Source: Paenibacillus piscarius (GTDB lineage: Bacteria; Bacillota; Bacilli; Paenibacillales; Paenibacillaceae). Taken from it: DNA of 56,505 nucleotides. The notes under the pieces are model-generated. The model saw only the letters and a program-made list of their open reading frames with translations, was not told the origin of the DNA and ran no database searches. The translations under genes were made by a program, and so were the position numbers. This document shows, piece by piece, positions 8,072 through 15,854 of the stretch (its first letter is position 1; each line of letters starts with the position of its first letter). Location: contig NZ_JAIEUI010000033.1 of NCBI RefSeq assembly GCF_022234545.1, positions 1 through 56,505 on the forward strand, given 5' to 3'.

Positions 8072-8108
8072 AAAAACCTGAACCTTAGAAAACGGGGTTC
8101 AGGTTTTT
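8072..8108. terminator. Bidirectional terminator between convergent genes
   Basis: AACCTGAACC (8075-8084) pairs with GGTTCAGGTT (8096-8105), with T-runs on both strands (AAAAAA before, TTTTT after). It serves the ABC ATPase gene on the plus strand and the SDR gene on the minus strand. Confidence 0.85.
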
Positions 8109-8127
8109 GATGTTTATAAACTGCTTG

Positions 8128-8982
8128 CTACACGCCGGAGTAGGCCATGAATCCGCCATCAACGGGGATGGTGACGCCGGTCACGAATCCGGACATGTGC
8201 TCATCGGCCAGCCAGAGCAGGGTGCCGAGCAGGTCCTCCGGTGTGCCGAAGCGGCGCATCGGGGTCTGGGAGAGGATACGGCGGGAGCGCGGAGTCAGCT
8301 CGCCCTCGCTGTCCATCAGCAGCTGCTCATTCTGCGCGGTGACGAAGAAGCCGGGAGCAATGGCGTTCACACGGATTCCGGCCTCCGCAAGATGGACGGC
8401 AAGCCATTGGGTGAAGTTGTTGACTCCGGCTTTGGCGGCGCTGTAAGCGGGAACCTTGGTTAGCGGTGAAACGGCGCTCATAGAAGAGATGTTAATGACC
8501 GAAGCTCCGGGCCGTCCAAGCATCTGTCTGGCGAAGATTTGGGTTGGGATCAAGGTTCCGGTCAGATTCAGATCGAACACCTTGCGGAAGCCGTCTGCCG
8601 GCAGATCGAAGAAGGAGATGATCTCGGGATTGTCCAGATCCCCGCCCTCCAGCGTCTCCTTGGTGGTAATCGCCGACGGCTGATTGCCTCCGGCTCCGTT
8701 GATCAGCAGGTCGCAGGGGCCCCAGTGCTTGCGGACAGCTTCTGCGGCCTGTTGTACGCTGCCGGCATCCATGACGTCACATGCCAAGGCCAGCGCTTGG
8801 CCGCCGCCGGAAGTGATCTGCCCGGCGAGTGCAGTACCTTTGGCTTCCGTCCGGTTCAGGATGGCGACCTTAGCACCCTGACGGGCCAGCTCCAGTGCCA
8901 TGGCGCTGCAGAGCGCACCTGCCCCTCCGGTAATGACGGCGGTTTTGCCTGTAAGTGCAGGCTGCAATGCGAACTCTGACAT
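8128..8982 (-). CDS. uxuB: SDR-family D-mannonate oxidoreductase (fructuronate reductase type)
   Basis: A 284-aa short-chain dehydrogenase with the cofactor site TGGAGALCSAMA (~18-30), the NAG-type motif (INGAGGNQP), the catalytic Ser in NISSMS, the YSAAK pair (Tyr/Lys) and the PVDGGFMAYSGV ending. The insert after INGAGG and the C-terminal ending closely resemble the Bacillus YjmF/UxuB type that interconverts D-fructuronate and D-mannonate with NAD(P)H. The neighbouring UxaC and GntR regulator support a uronate role. A KduD-like 2-deoxygluconate dehydrogenase is the main alternative. No mannonate dehydratase (UxuA) is in the window. Confidence 0.8.
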   Translation of the reverse strand: MSEFALQPALTGKTAVITGGAGALCSAMALELARQGAKVAILNRTEAKGTALAGQITSGGGQALALACDVMDAGSVQQAAEAVRKHWGPCDLLINGAGGNQPSAITTKETLEGGDLDNPEIISFFDLPADGFRKVFDLNLTGTLIPTQIFARQMLGRPGASVINISSMSAVSPLTKVPAYSAAKAGVNNFTQWLAVHLAEAGIRVNAIAPGFFVTAQNEQLLMDSEGELTPRSRRILSQTPMRRFGTPEDLLGTLLWLADEHMSGFVTGVTIPVDGGFMAYSGV

Positions 8983-8998
8983 AGCAATTCAACCCTTT

Positions 8999-9697
8999 CT
9001 ATGGTGTAAGTGTAGTTCTCTGCTTGTAGTACTGGGGATACTTCTCCATCAGCATCTCCTGATCGGCAATGGTCAGGGCCATATGCTCCTGCATGATCTG
9101 ATCGCCTTGCGTAATATTATGCTGTTCAATGGCTTCGTATAAACTATAGTGCTGCTCATACAGATGCTCCCAGTTATGGTCTGCGGTAAGCTTCAGCATC
9201 CGGCTGCGGTTCAGGTGAACCTTGATCTGCTGGATGACTTCCCAGGTGTTCCTTTTGCCGGTACCCATGAAGATGACGTGATGGAATTCTTCATCCAGCA
9301 TGAACATCTCCTTATAGTCCTGATCTTCGATGCACAGCTTCTGCTTGTCCAGATTGGCCTTCAGATCGATCAGGCTTCTGGACTGAAAAGCGCTGCAGGC
9401 CTCCCGGATCACCGCCCGCTCCAGATGCTCGCGCATGAAGCGGGCTTCTTCGACGAGCTCTGAATCGATCAGCGAGACGACGGTTCCGCGCTGGGGGTAG
9501 ACGTCCAGCAGACCCTCCTGGGCCAGACGGACGAAGCTCTCCCTGACGGGGGTGCGGCTGACATTGAATTTGAGCGAAATTTCCTTCTCCGATATAGCGG
9601 TGCCTGGAGGGAGCTCCAGGAGCAGAATCTGATTCTTCAGGGAACGATACACGATGTCCCTTGTGGATACGGCTTGTGTACTGATGGTGTAATCCAT
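8999..9697 (-). CDS. GntR/FadR-family transcriptional regulator of uronate genes
   Basis: A 232-aa protein. An N-terminal winged helix (~10-75) carries the GntR signature ISEKEISLKFNVSRTPVRESFVRLAQEGLL, and an all-helical FCD ligand-binding domain follows (~85-215), with conserved Asp/His residues such as those around EEFHHVIF. It lies 16 bases upstream of the SDR gene on the same strand and diverges from uxaC, with a large palindrome between the two starts. It is therefore the likely local repressor, released by a uronate or its catabolite, as for UxuR/ExuR; the ligand is inferred. Confidence 0.88.
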   Translation of the reverse strand: MDYTISTQAVSTRDIVYRSLKNQILLLELPPGTAISEKEISLKFNVSRTPVRESFVRLAQEGLLDVYPQRGTVVSLIDSELVEEARFMREHLERAVIREACSAFQSRSLIDLKANLDKQKLCIEDQDYKEMFMLDEEFHHVIFMGTGKRNTWEVIQQIKVHLNRSRMLKLTADHNWEHLYEQHYSLYEAIEQHNITQGDQIMQEHMALTIADQEMLMEKYPQYYKQRTTLTP

Positions 9698-9726
9698 CGT
9701 GTAACCTCCTGCATTAGTTTGTTGGA

Positions 9727-9770
9727 AGCACTACCATACTACCATACTTGTATGGTAGTATGGTAGTGCT
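9727..9770. promoter_or_regulatory. 44-bp perfect palindrome, operator of the uronate locus
   Basis: Arms 9727-9747 and 9750-9770 are perfect reverse complements (21 bp each) around TT. The centre CCATAC-TT-GTATGG has the form of a GntR/FadR half-site pair, and ATGGTAGT is repeated in each arm, giving overlapping sites. It lies between the divergent GntR and uxaC starts. A second small palindrome, GGCAGAGCCCTCTGCC, follows at 9775-9790. Binding by the adjacent GntR protein is inference. Confidence 0.85.
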
Positions 9771-9849
9771 AACCGGCAGAGCCCTCTGCCATCCGTTATG
9801 AACCGCATAGCGGAACACAAATATGAATGACGAGAGGCTGGAGAACACA

Positions 9850-11259
9850 TTGAGTAGCTCATCTTTTATTCATGACAATTGGCTGTTACTGAGTCCAAGT
9901 GCGCAGACCCTGTATCACGACTATGCCAGCACAATGCCGATTTACGATTTCCACAGTCATCTGAACCCGCAGGAGATCAGCAGCAACCGCAGGTTCCGCA
10001 ATATTGCCGATCTGGCCCTGTCCGGCGACCATTACAAATGGCGGGCGCTCCGTTGGCTGGGCATTGATGAACAGCTCATTACCGGCGATGCTTCCGACAA
10101 AGACAAGTTCATGGCCTGGGCCCGCTCGCTGCCCGAGATGGCGGGGAATCCGTTGTATCACTGGACCCATCTGGAGCTGAAGCGCTACTTCGGTATCGAC
10201 GAGCTGCTGTCTGCGGATACCGCCGAGAGTGTCTGGGAACGGTGCAATGAGCAATTGCAGGGAGATGAGCTGACGACCCATGGCATCCTGAAGAAATTCA
10301 AGGTGAATGTTGTCTGCACAACGGATGATCCTATCGATTCACTGGAGGATCATATGAAGATAAGAGATGACCGTTCGCTTGAGACGGTGGTTGCCCCGAC
10401 CTTCAGACCCGACCGGGCGCTGAACATCCGAGATGCAGGCTTCACCGGATATGTAGCCCAGCTCGGTCAAGCGGCCGGTGTAGAGATCGGCTGCTATTCC
10501 GAATTCATCCGGGCTGTGACAGCGCGGGTCGATTACTTCCATCAGCATGGCTGCCGCTTGTCCGACCAGGCCTTCGGGGAGCTTCCACATGCTCCTTCGA
10601 CAGAGCATGAAGCAGCGTACATCTTCGCCCGCGCCATCAAAGGCGAGGAGATCAGCGCCCTGGAAGAGCAGAAGTTCCAATGTTATACGTTGCTCCAATT
10701 GGGCCGCATGTATCATGAGCGGGGCTGGAGCATGCAGCTGCATATCGGCGCGCTCCGCAACAACAACTCGCGGATGTTCAGCCGCCTCGGCAGAGACAGC
10801 GGCTTCGATTCGATTCTCGACTTCAACATGGCCCGCAGCCTGAACGCGCTGCTCAACGAGCTGGATGCCAGCGGCCAGCTTCCGAAGACGGTTGTCTATA
10901 CGCTGAACCCTTCGCAATATGAGATGATCGCCTCGGCCATCGGTAATTTCCAGGGCTCCGGGATCAAGGGCAAGGTACAGATGGGCTCCGGCTGGTGGTT
11001 CCATGACCAGAAGGAAGGGATGCTCCAGCAATTGAAGGCGCTCGCAAGCATCGGTCTGATCAGCCCGTTTGTCGGGATGCTGACCGACTCCAGAAGCTTC
11101 CTCTCCTTCACACGGCATGAATACTTCCGGCGCATCCTCTGTAATCTGTTCGGCACCTGGATTGAAGAGGGTGATCTGCCGCGCGATTATGCATGGGTGG
11201 GACAGATGGTGGAGAATATCTGTTACAACAATGCCGACGCGTATTTCGGGATTAAATAA
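9850..11259 (+). CDS. uxaC: Glucuronate/galacturonate isomerase
   Basis: A 469-aa protein of the amidohydrolase-like uronate isomerase family (usual length ~470), converting D-glucuronate to D-fructuronate and D-galacturonate to D-tagaturonate. The metal motif DFHSHL (H35, H37) follows LYHDYA, as in the family, and later motifs such as TTDDP, MQLHIGALRNNN and MLTDSRSF are present. Start: an ATG at 9823 is in frame but lacks a ribosome site, while TTG 9850 is preceded by GGAG with a 6-base gap and fits the family N-terminus; 9823 remains possible. The gene diverges from the GntR/SDR pair and probably shares its operator. Confidence 0.93.
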   Translation: MSSSSFIHDNWLLLSPSAQTLYHDYASTMPIYDFHSHLNPQEISSNRRFRNIADLALSGDHYKWRALRWLGIDEQLITGDASDKDKFMAWARSLPEMAGNPLYHWTHLELKRYFGIDELLSADTAESVWERCNEQLQGDELTTHGILKKFKVNVVCTTDDPIDSLEDHMKIRDDRSLETVVAPTFRPDRALNIRDAGFTGYVAQLGQAAGVEIGCYSEFIRAVTARVDYFHQHGCRLSDQAFGELPHAPSTEHEAAYIFARAIKGEEISALEEQKFQCYTLLQLGRMYHERGWSMQLHIGALRNNNSRMFSRLGRDSGFDSILDFNMARSLNALLNELDASGQLPKTVVYTLNPSQYEMIASAIGNFQGSGIKGKVQMGSGWWFHDQKEGMLQQLKALASIGLISPFVGMLTDSRSFLSFTRHEYFRRILCNLFGTWIEEGDLPRDYAWVGQMVENICYNNADAYFGIK

Positions 11260-11265
11260 ACATTC

Positions 11266-11300
11266 AGCAGGTCTCCGGTACGGGGGCCTGCTATTTTTTT
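11266..11300 (+). terminator. Terminator after uxaC
   Basis: AGCAGG (11266-11271) pairs with CCTGCT (11287-11292), an inner CCG/CGG pairing is possible, and seven T residues follow. Confidence 0.85.
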
Positions 11301-11328
11301 GCAAAATTCGTTACACAATGATACTAGG

Positions 11329-11747
11329 GGCGGCCCGTGGAGCAAATGTAATCGGAAAACCGATTACAATCGGACCGTTGGCGGCGCGTGGAGCAAATGT
11401 AATCGGAAAACCGATTACAATCGGACCAGGGGCGGCGCGTGGAACCAATGTAATCGGAAAACCGATTACAATCGGACCGTTGGCGGCACGTGGAACCAAT
11501 GTAATCGGAAAACCGATCACAATCGGACCGTTGGCGGCGCGTGGAGCAAATGTAATCGGAAAACCGATCACAATCGGACCGTTGGCGGCACGTGGAACCA
11601 ATGTAATCGGAAAACCGATTAAAATCGGACCGTTGGCGGCCCGTGTAGCAAATGTAATCGGAAAACCGATTACAATCGGACCGTTGGCGGCGCGTGGAGC
11701 AAATGTAATCGGAAAACCGATTACAATCGGACCAGGGGCGGCCCGTG
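11329..11747. repeat. Tandem array: eight 51-bp palindromic units (family 1)
   Basis: Eight direct units of exactly 51 bp plus a partial ninth. Each has a GGCGGC-CGTGG box, AGC or ACC, AAT, the palindrome GTAATCGGAAAACCGATTAC (8-bp arms, AAAA loop; T to C in some copies) and AATCGGACC. The last part can also pair CCGATT with AATCGG, so two hairpins compete within a unit. Differences between units are single bases. It lies between the 3' ends of uxaC and the AraC gene. Because 51 is a multiple of three the array reads open in several frames, but nothing suggests translation. Confidence 0.95.
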
Positions 11748-11775
11748 AACCTCCATGGTGTGCCGAGTCCGGTCC

Positions 11776-12609
11776 CTATTTCGTACTATTCCGGTAAGCG
11801 GACGGCGATACGCCGGTGGTCTTCTTGAAGACCTTGGAAAAGTGGGCCAGCTCCATTCCGACCTGCTCGGCGATATCGGAGATGCTGAAATCGGTGTAGG
11901 AGAGCTGTCTTTTGGCGAGTTCCATCCGTTTCTGCTGGACGTACTGCATCGGGGGGACGCCGATGAACTTCTTGAAGTAAGGAATAAAGTAGTTCGGGTG
12001 CAAATGGACAAGCTCCGCCAGCTCCTCCACATCCAGCGGATGCATCAGGCGCTGATCGATGTAGCCCAGCACACTGGCCAGCTTGCCCTGGTCGGTCGTA
12101 TGCGACAGATCGTCCAGGAAGTTGCGGTAGCCTCCGGATTCAAGACAGATGGCAAGCAGCGTAAGCAGCGCCGACTGGGTCCGTAGGGTAGCCAGGAAGC
12201 CGGTATCCTGGAACAAGTCAATCATCTCCGAGAAAATCGTCCGCACCGCCTGCGGATCAGGTACATCACAAATATAGAGCTTGTTCGCAGAATGAAACAG
12301 CGGCCACTCCCCGATCTTCGCATCGAAATGACAGTAGTAGCGTGTATACGGATCCTCCCGCGAGGTTTCCGTGGTCTGGGTGGAGCCCGCAGGCATAATC
12401 ATTAGCTGGCCGGGCCGGGGATAATAGGGCACACCGTTAATAATCACCTTGCCTTCGCCGGTATCAATGTAATAAAGCCGGTTGAACGAGGGGGTTTCGT
12501 TCGTCCGGTTCCATCCCGGGTATCGGCTGGTTAGCTGGGCATGGGTCACAGTAACGGTCAGATTGTGTAGCAGGCGTCCGGTCAGATTACCGTTAGCTTT
12601 CTTGTTCAT
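11776..12609 (-). CDS. AraC-family transcriptional regulator
   Basis: A 277-aa protein with an N-terminal cupin-like sensing domain (~15-150; Y-Y-P-R-P-G-Q-L-M-I-M-P segment) and two C-terminal helix-turn-helix motifs (~175-275), ending in the AraC signature (ISDIAEQVGMELAHFSKVFKKTTGVSPSAYR). Regulators of this build sense sugars. It diverges from the Gfo/Idh/MocA operon at 12769 and is probably its activator. A good match to a CcpA site lies just upstream of its start. Confidence 0.9.
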   Translation of the reverse strand: MNKKANGNLTGRLLHNLTVTVTHAQLTSRYPGWNRTNETPSFNRLYYIDTGEGKVIINGVPYYPRPGQLMIMPAGSTQTTETSREDPYTRYYCHFDAKIGEWPLFHSANKLYICDVPDPQAVRTIFSEMIDLFQDTGFLATLRTQSALLTLLAICLESGGYRNFLDDLSHTTDQGKLASVLGYIDQRLMHPLDVEELAELVHLHPNYFIPYFKKFIGVPPMQYVQQKRMELAKRQLSYTDFSISDIAEQVGMELAHFSKVFKKTTGVSPSAYRNSTK

Positions 12610-12642
12610 GGCTTGCCTCCTGTACTACGGGTAATAAATTGA

Positions 12643-12657
12643 TTATATCGCTTTCAT
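12643..12657 (-). promoter_or_regulatory. Candidate CcpA (cre) site
   Basis: Read on the minus strand, ATGAAAGCGATATAA matches the Bacillus cre consensus WTGNAARCGNWWWCA at 14 of 15 positions. It lies 34-48 bases upstream of the AraC gene start and in the divergent promoter region of the oxidoreductase operon, which fits carbon catabolite control of a sugar locus. Confidence 0.5.
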
Positions 12658-12768
12658 TTATCCAATGCATCTTATTTATATACAAATATACCTTAATTAC
12701 AGTCATGTTCACCGCCTGCAATTAGGGTTATCCTCATATCATAAACTGTTTCAGGAAGGGACTGGGCA

Positions 12769-13932
12769 ATGGATAAGGTACGATTCGGAATTATTGGTGT
12801 TGGGGGTATGGGGCGGACCCATGCACAGAGTCTGCTGAATGATATTAAGGGAGCTGAGCTGACGGCGATATGCGACATCAGCCCCGAGCGGCTGGATTGG
12901 GCAGAGCAGCATTTGCCGGATCATGTGCAGCGCTTCCTGTCACCGATGGAGCTGTTCAAGTCAGGGACCATTGATGCGGTGATGATTGCCACCCCGCATT
13001 ATGACCACCCGCCGCTGGCGATTGAAGCGCTGGGCTACGGATTGCATGTGTTGATTGAGAAGCCTGCAGGCGTGTACACAAAGGCAGTGCAGGAGATGAA
13101 TGACGCTGCTGCGAAGTCTGACCGCGTGTTCGGCATTATGTATAACCAGCGGACCAACCCGCTCTATCAGAAGCTGAGAGATTTGATCAAGTCCGGGGAG
13201 CTGGGCGAGATCCGGCGCACGAATTGGATTATCACCAATTGGTACCGCTCTCAGAGCTACTATGATTCCGGCGGCTGGCGGGCGACCTGGGGCGGGGAAG
13301 GCGGCGGTGTGCTGCTGAACCAGGATCCGCACCAGCTCGATCTCTGGCAGTGGACCACCGGCATGATGCCGAAGCGGGTCCGCGCCTTTTGCCACTTCGG
13401 GAAGTACCGCAATATCGAGGTTGAGGATGATGTCACCGCCTATGTGGAATATGAGAACGGCGCCACCGGCCTGTTCATCACGACTACCGGCGAAGCGCCG
13501 GGGACGAACCGGTTCGAGATTACCGGCGACAACGGCAAGATTGTAATTGAAGACGGGAAGCTGACCTTCTACCGGCTTCGTACCCCGGAGCCGCAATTCA
13601 ATGCTGAATACACCGGAGGGTTCGGCGCGCCGGAATGCTGGAAATGTGAGATTCCGGTGGACTCCGGGAATGGAGAGCAGCACCAGGGGATTCTGCGTAA
13701 CTTCACCAATGCGATCCTGCACGGCGAGCCGCTTCTGGCTCCGGGAGAAGAGGGAATTCACGGCCTGACCTTGTCCAATGCCATGTATCTGTCTGCCTGG
13801 ACCGACAACTGGGTCGACCTGCCGATTGACAGCGAGCTGTTCCATCAGAAGCTGATGGAGCAGGTCAAGAATTCGACCTTCCGCAAAGCGCCTGTCAGCT
13901 CGAAAACCCTGGATGTCACCGGCACGCATTAG
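12769..13932 (+). CDS. Gfo/Idh/MocA-family oxidoreductase
   Basis: A 387-aa NAD(P)-dependent sugar dehydrogenase. The N-terminal Rossmann domain has GVGGMG (10-15), and the family EKP motif is E97-K98-P99 with the catalytic-type lysine. The C-terminal alpha/beta domain has the GGGVLLNQDPHQLD segment with its conserved Asp/His pair. The start follows GGAAGGGAC. It heads a four-gene operon (12769-16910) with an isomerase/epimerase and two more members of this family, divergent from an AraC regulator. The substrate is unknown; inositol, glycoside or keto-sugar oxidation are possible. Confidence 0.88.
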   Translation: MDKVRFGIIGVGGMGRTHAQSLLNDIKGAELTAICDISPERLDWAEQHLPDHVQRFLSPMELFKSGTIDAVMIATPHYDHPPLAIEALGYGLHVLIEKPAGVYTKAVQEMNDAAAKSDRVFGIMYNQRTNPLYQKLRDLIKSGELGEIRRTNWIITNWYRSQSYYDSGGWRATWGGEGGGVLLNQDPHQLDLWQWTTGMMPKRVRAFCHFGKYRNIEVEDDVTAYVEYENGATGLFITTTGEAPGTNRFEITGDNGKIVIEDGKLTFYRLRTPEPQFNAEYTGGFGAPECWKCEIPVDSGNGEQHQGILRNFTNAILHGEPLLAPGEEGIHGLTLSNAMYLSAWTDNWVDLPIDSELFHQKLMEQVKNSTFRKAPVSSKTLDVTGTH

Positions 13933-13970
13933 CCGTCTAACCAACTACATTGAAGGAGTGGATCATTCAT

Positions 13971-14744
13971 ATGAATCGTTCAAATATTGCAGCCCAAATG
14001 TATACCCTGCGTGAATATACCCAGACACCGGAGGAATTGAGAGAGAGTCTTCGGAAGGTTAGCGATATCGGCTACCAGGCGGTGCAGATCTCGGGAATCG
14101 GCAAGATTGATCCGCAGCTGGTCAAGCAATACGCCGATGAGTCCGGCCTGAAGATCTGTGCGACCCATATTCCCTGGGACCGGCTGGTGAATGATCTGGA
14201 TGCGCTGGCGGCGGAGCATAAGCTGTGGGACTGCAAATATGTCGGCATAGGCTCCATTCCTGGAGAATACCAGACGAGCCAGGAGGGGTACCGTACCTTT
14301 ACCAAGCTGGCTTCGGGCATTGCCCGAACTTTGAAGGAGCAGCATGGCCTGCAATTTGTGTATCATAATCATGATTTTGAATTCGAAGCGTTTGATGGTA
14401 TGACCGGGATGGAAGTGATGCTGCAGGAGAGTGATCCGGACTTCGGCTTCGAGCTGGATCTGTATTGGGTACAGGCCGGGGGCGGCGATCCGGTGGAATG
14501 GATTCATAAGGTGGAAGGCCGGATGAAGGCGGTGCACTTCAAGGATATGGCGATTCTGAACAAGAAGCCCGTGTTCGCTGAGATCGGTGAAGGCAATATG
14601 AATTACGGGGCAATTATCGAAGCCTGCCGCAAGACGGGGATTGAGTGGTATATCGTGGAGCAGGATGTCTGCCAGCGTGATCCGTTCGAGAGCCTTGCGA
14701 TCAGCCTCCGTTATCTGCACAGCAGACTGGAGGGAGAGCAATGA
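13971..14744 (+). CDS. TIM-barrel sugar phosphate isomerase/epimerase-type protein
   Basis: A 257-aa protein of the xylose isomerase-like TIM-barrel (AP endonuclease 2) family. Likely metal ligands and catalytic residues are visible: HNH at 132-134, E161/D163 (FELDLYW), H189 (AVHFKD), E204/E207 (AEIGEGNM) and E230 (VEQDV). GAAGGAGTG at 13952-13960 sets the start at ATG 13971 rather than the in-frame TTG at 13950. It overlaps the next oxidoreductase by four bases. Family members include IolE-type dehydratases, epimerases and 3-keto-glycoside-cleaving enzymes, so the reaction is not settled. Confidence 0.85.
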   Translation: MNRSNIAAQMYTLREYTQTPEELRESLRKVSDIGYQAVQISGIGKIDPQLVKQYADESGLKICATHIPWDRLVNDLDALAAEHKLWDCKYVGIGSIPGEYQTSQEGYRTFTKLASGIARTLKEQHGLQFVYHNHDFEFEAFDGMTGMEVMLQESDPDFGFELDLYWVQAGGGDPVEWIHKVEGRMKAVHFKDMAILNKKPVFAEIGEGNMNYGAIIEACRKTGIEWYIVEQDVCQRDPFESLAISLRYLHSRLEGEQ

Positions 14745-15829
14745 GCCGCAAGGATGGAATGATGTATGCTCCGGTTCATGAAGCGAAGCTGGTGGTGGGT
14801 CCGGGGGAATTCGTCATTGCTGCACTGGCGCTGGACCACGGGCATATCTATGGCATGTGCAACGGGCTGGTAGAAGCTGGCGCTACGCTGAAGTGGGTAT
14901 ATGATCCCGATCCCAAGAAGGTAGAGTCGTTCCTGAACACCTATCCAGGAGTAAGGGCGGCCCGCTCTGCCGAAGAGATTCTGGAAGACCCTGAGGTCCG
15001 GCTGGTGGCGGCAGCGGCAGTTCCTTCCGAACGGGGACCGCTGGGGCTGCGCGTTATGGCGCACGGGAAGGATTACTTCACAGACAAAACCCCGTTCACC
15101 TCACTGGAGCAGCTGGCTGACGCCCGCCTGCAGGTGCAGCAGACCGGGCAGAAATACATGACCTATTATAGTGAAAGACTGCATGTGGAGAGCGCTATCT
15201 ATGCCGGCCAGTTGGTGCAGCAGGGGGCGATCGGCCGAGTCATTCAGGTGATGGGCCTGGGGCCTCACCGGCTTAATGCGCCAAGCCGTCCGGACTGGTT
15301 CTTCCAGCGCGACAAGTACGGCGGCATTCTCTGCGACATCGGCAGCCATCAGATCGAGCAGTTCCTCTTCTATGCCGGCTGCCGGGATGCCAAGGTGCTG
15401 CACAGCAAGGTGGCTAACTACAATAACCCGGCTTATCCTGAGCTGGAGGATTACGGGGATGCTACGCTGGTTGGCGATAACGGGGCGACCCAGTATTTTC
15501 GCGTGGACTGGTTCACTCCTTCCGGGCTGGGAACCTGGGGAGACGGGCGGACCATCATTCTCGGCACAGAGGGCTACATCGAGCTGCGCAAATACAGCGA
15601 CATCGGCCGTTCCAGCGCGTCGGATCATGTCTATTGGGTGAACGGCGAGAGCGAGCACTATGAGCATGTGTCCGGCAAGGTTGGCTTCCCGTTCTTCGGA
15701 GAGCTGATCCTCGATTGCCTCCAGCGGACAGAGAAGGCCATGACCCAGGAACATGCGTTCAAAGCGGCAGAGCTGTGCCTGGAGGCGCAGCGGCAAGCGC
15801 TGAATCTGACCCCGGAAACGCTTAAATAG
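14741..15829 (+). CDS. Divergent Gfo/Idh/MocA-family oxidoreductase
   Basis: A 362-aa protein recognisable by its C-terminal half (GGILCDIGSHQIEQFLFYAG, then GTEGYIELR), but its N-terminal dinucleotide site is unusual. Where family members have GxGxxG it reads ALALDHGHIYGM, and EKP is replaced by D115-K116-T117-P118. It may bind the cofactor differently or hold it tightly. It is translationally coupled to the isomerase gene (ATGA overlap) and followed 25 bases later by a third family member. The function is unknown; it may act on the product of the isomerase. Confidence 0.8.
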   Translation: MSRKDGMMYAPVHEAKLVVGPGEFVIAALALDHGHIYGMCNGLVEAGATLKWVYDPDPKKVESFLNTYPGVRAARSAEEILEDPEVRLVAAAAVPSERGPLGLRVMAHGKDYFTDKTPFTSLEQLADARLQVQQTGQKYMTYYSERLHVESAIYAGQLVQQGAIGRVIQVMGLGPHRLNAPSRPDWFFQRDKYGGILCDIGSHQIEQFLFYAGCRDAKVLHSKVANYNNPAYPELEDYGDATLVGDNGATQYFRVDWFTPSGLGTWGDGRTIILGTEGYIELRKYSDIGRSSASDHVYWVNGESEHYEHVSGKVGFPFFGELILDCLQRTEKAMTQEHAFKAAELCLEAQRQALNLTPETLK

Positions 15830-15854
15830 CCAAGGTAGCAGGAAGGTGGATATG

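Noticed and set aside
8128..8982. Reading the SDR as 2-deoxy-D-gluconate 3-dehydrogenase (KduD)
   Set aside because: The INGAGGNQP insert, the PVDGGFMAYSGV end and the adjoining uxaC fit the mannonate oxidoreductase type better; kept as an alternative in the entry.
11329..11747. CRISPR-like array
   Set aside because: All 51 bases of each unit are conserved and there are no unique spacers or cas genes in the window.
11117..11797. Long open frame across the family 1 array encoding a 17-residue repeat (GPLAARGANVIGKPITI)
   Set aside because: It starts out of frame inside uxaC, crosses the uxaC terminator and is open only because 51 is a multiple of three; the opposite strand is open too. No ribosome site near the array.
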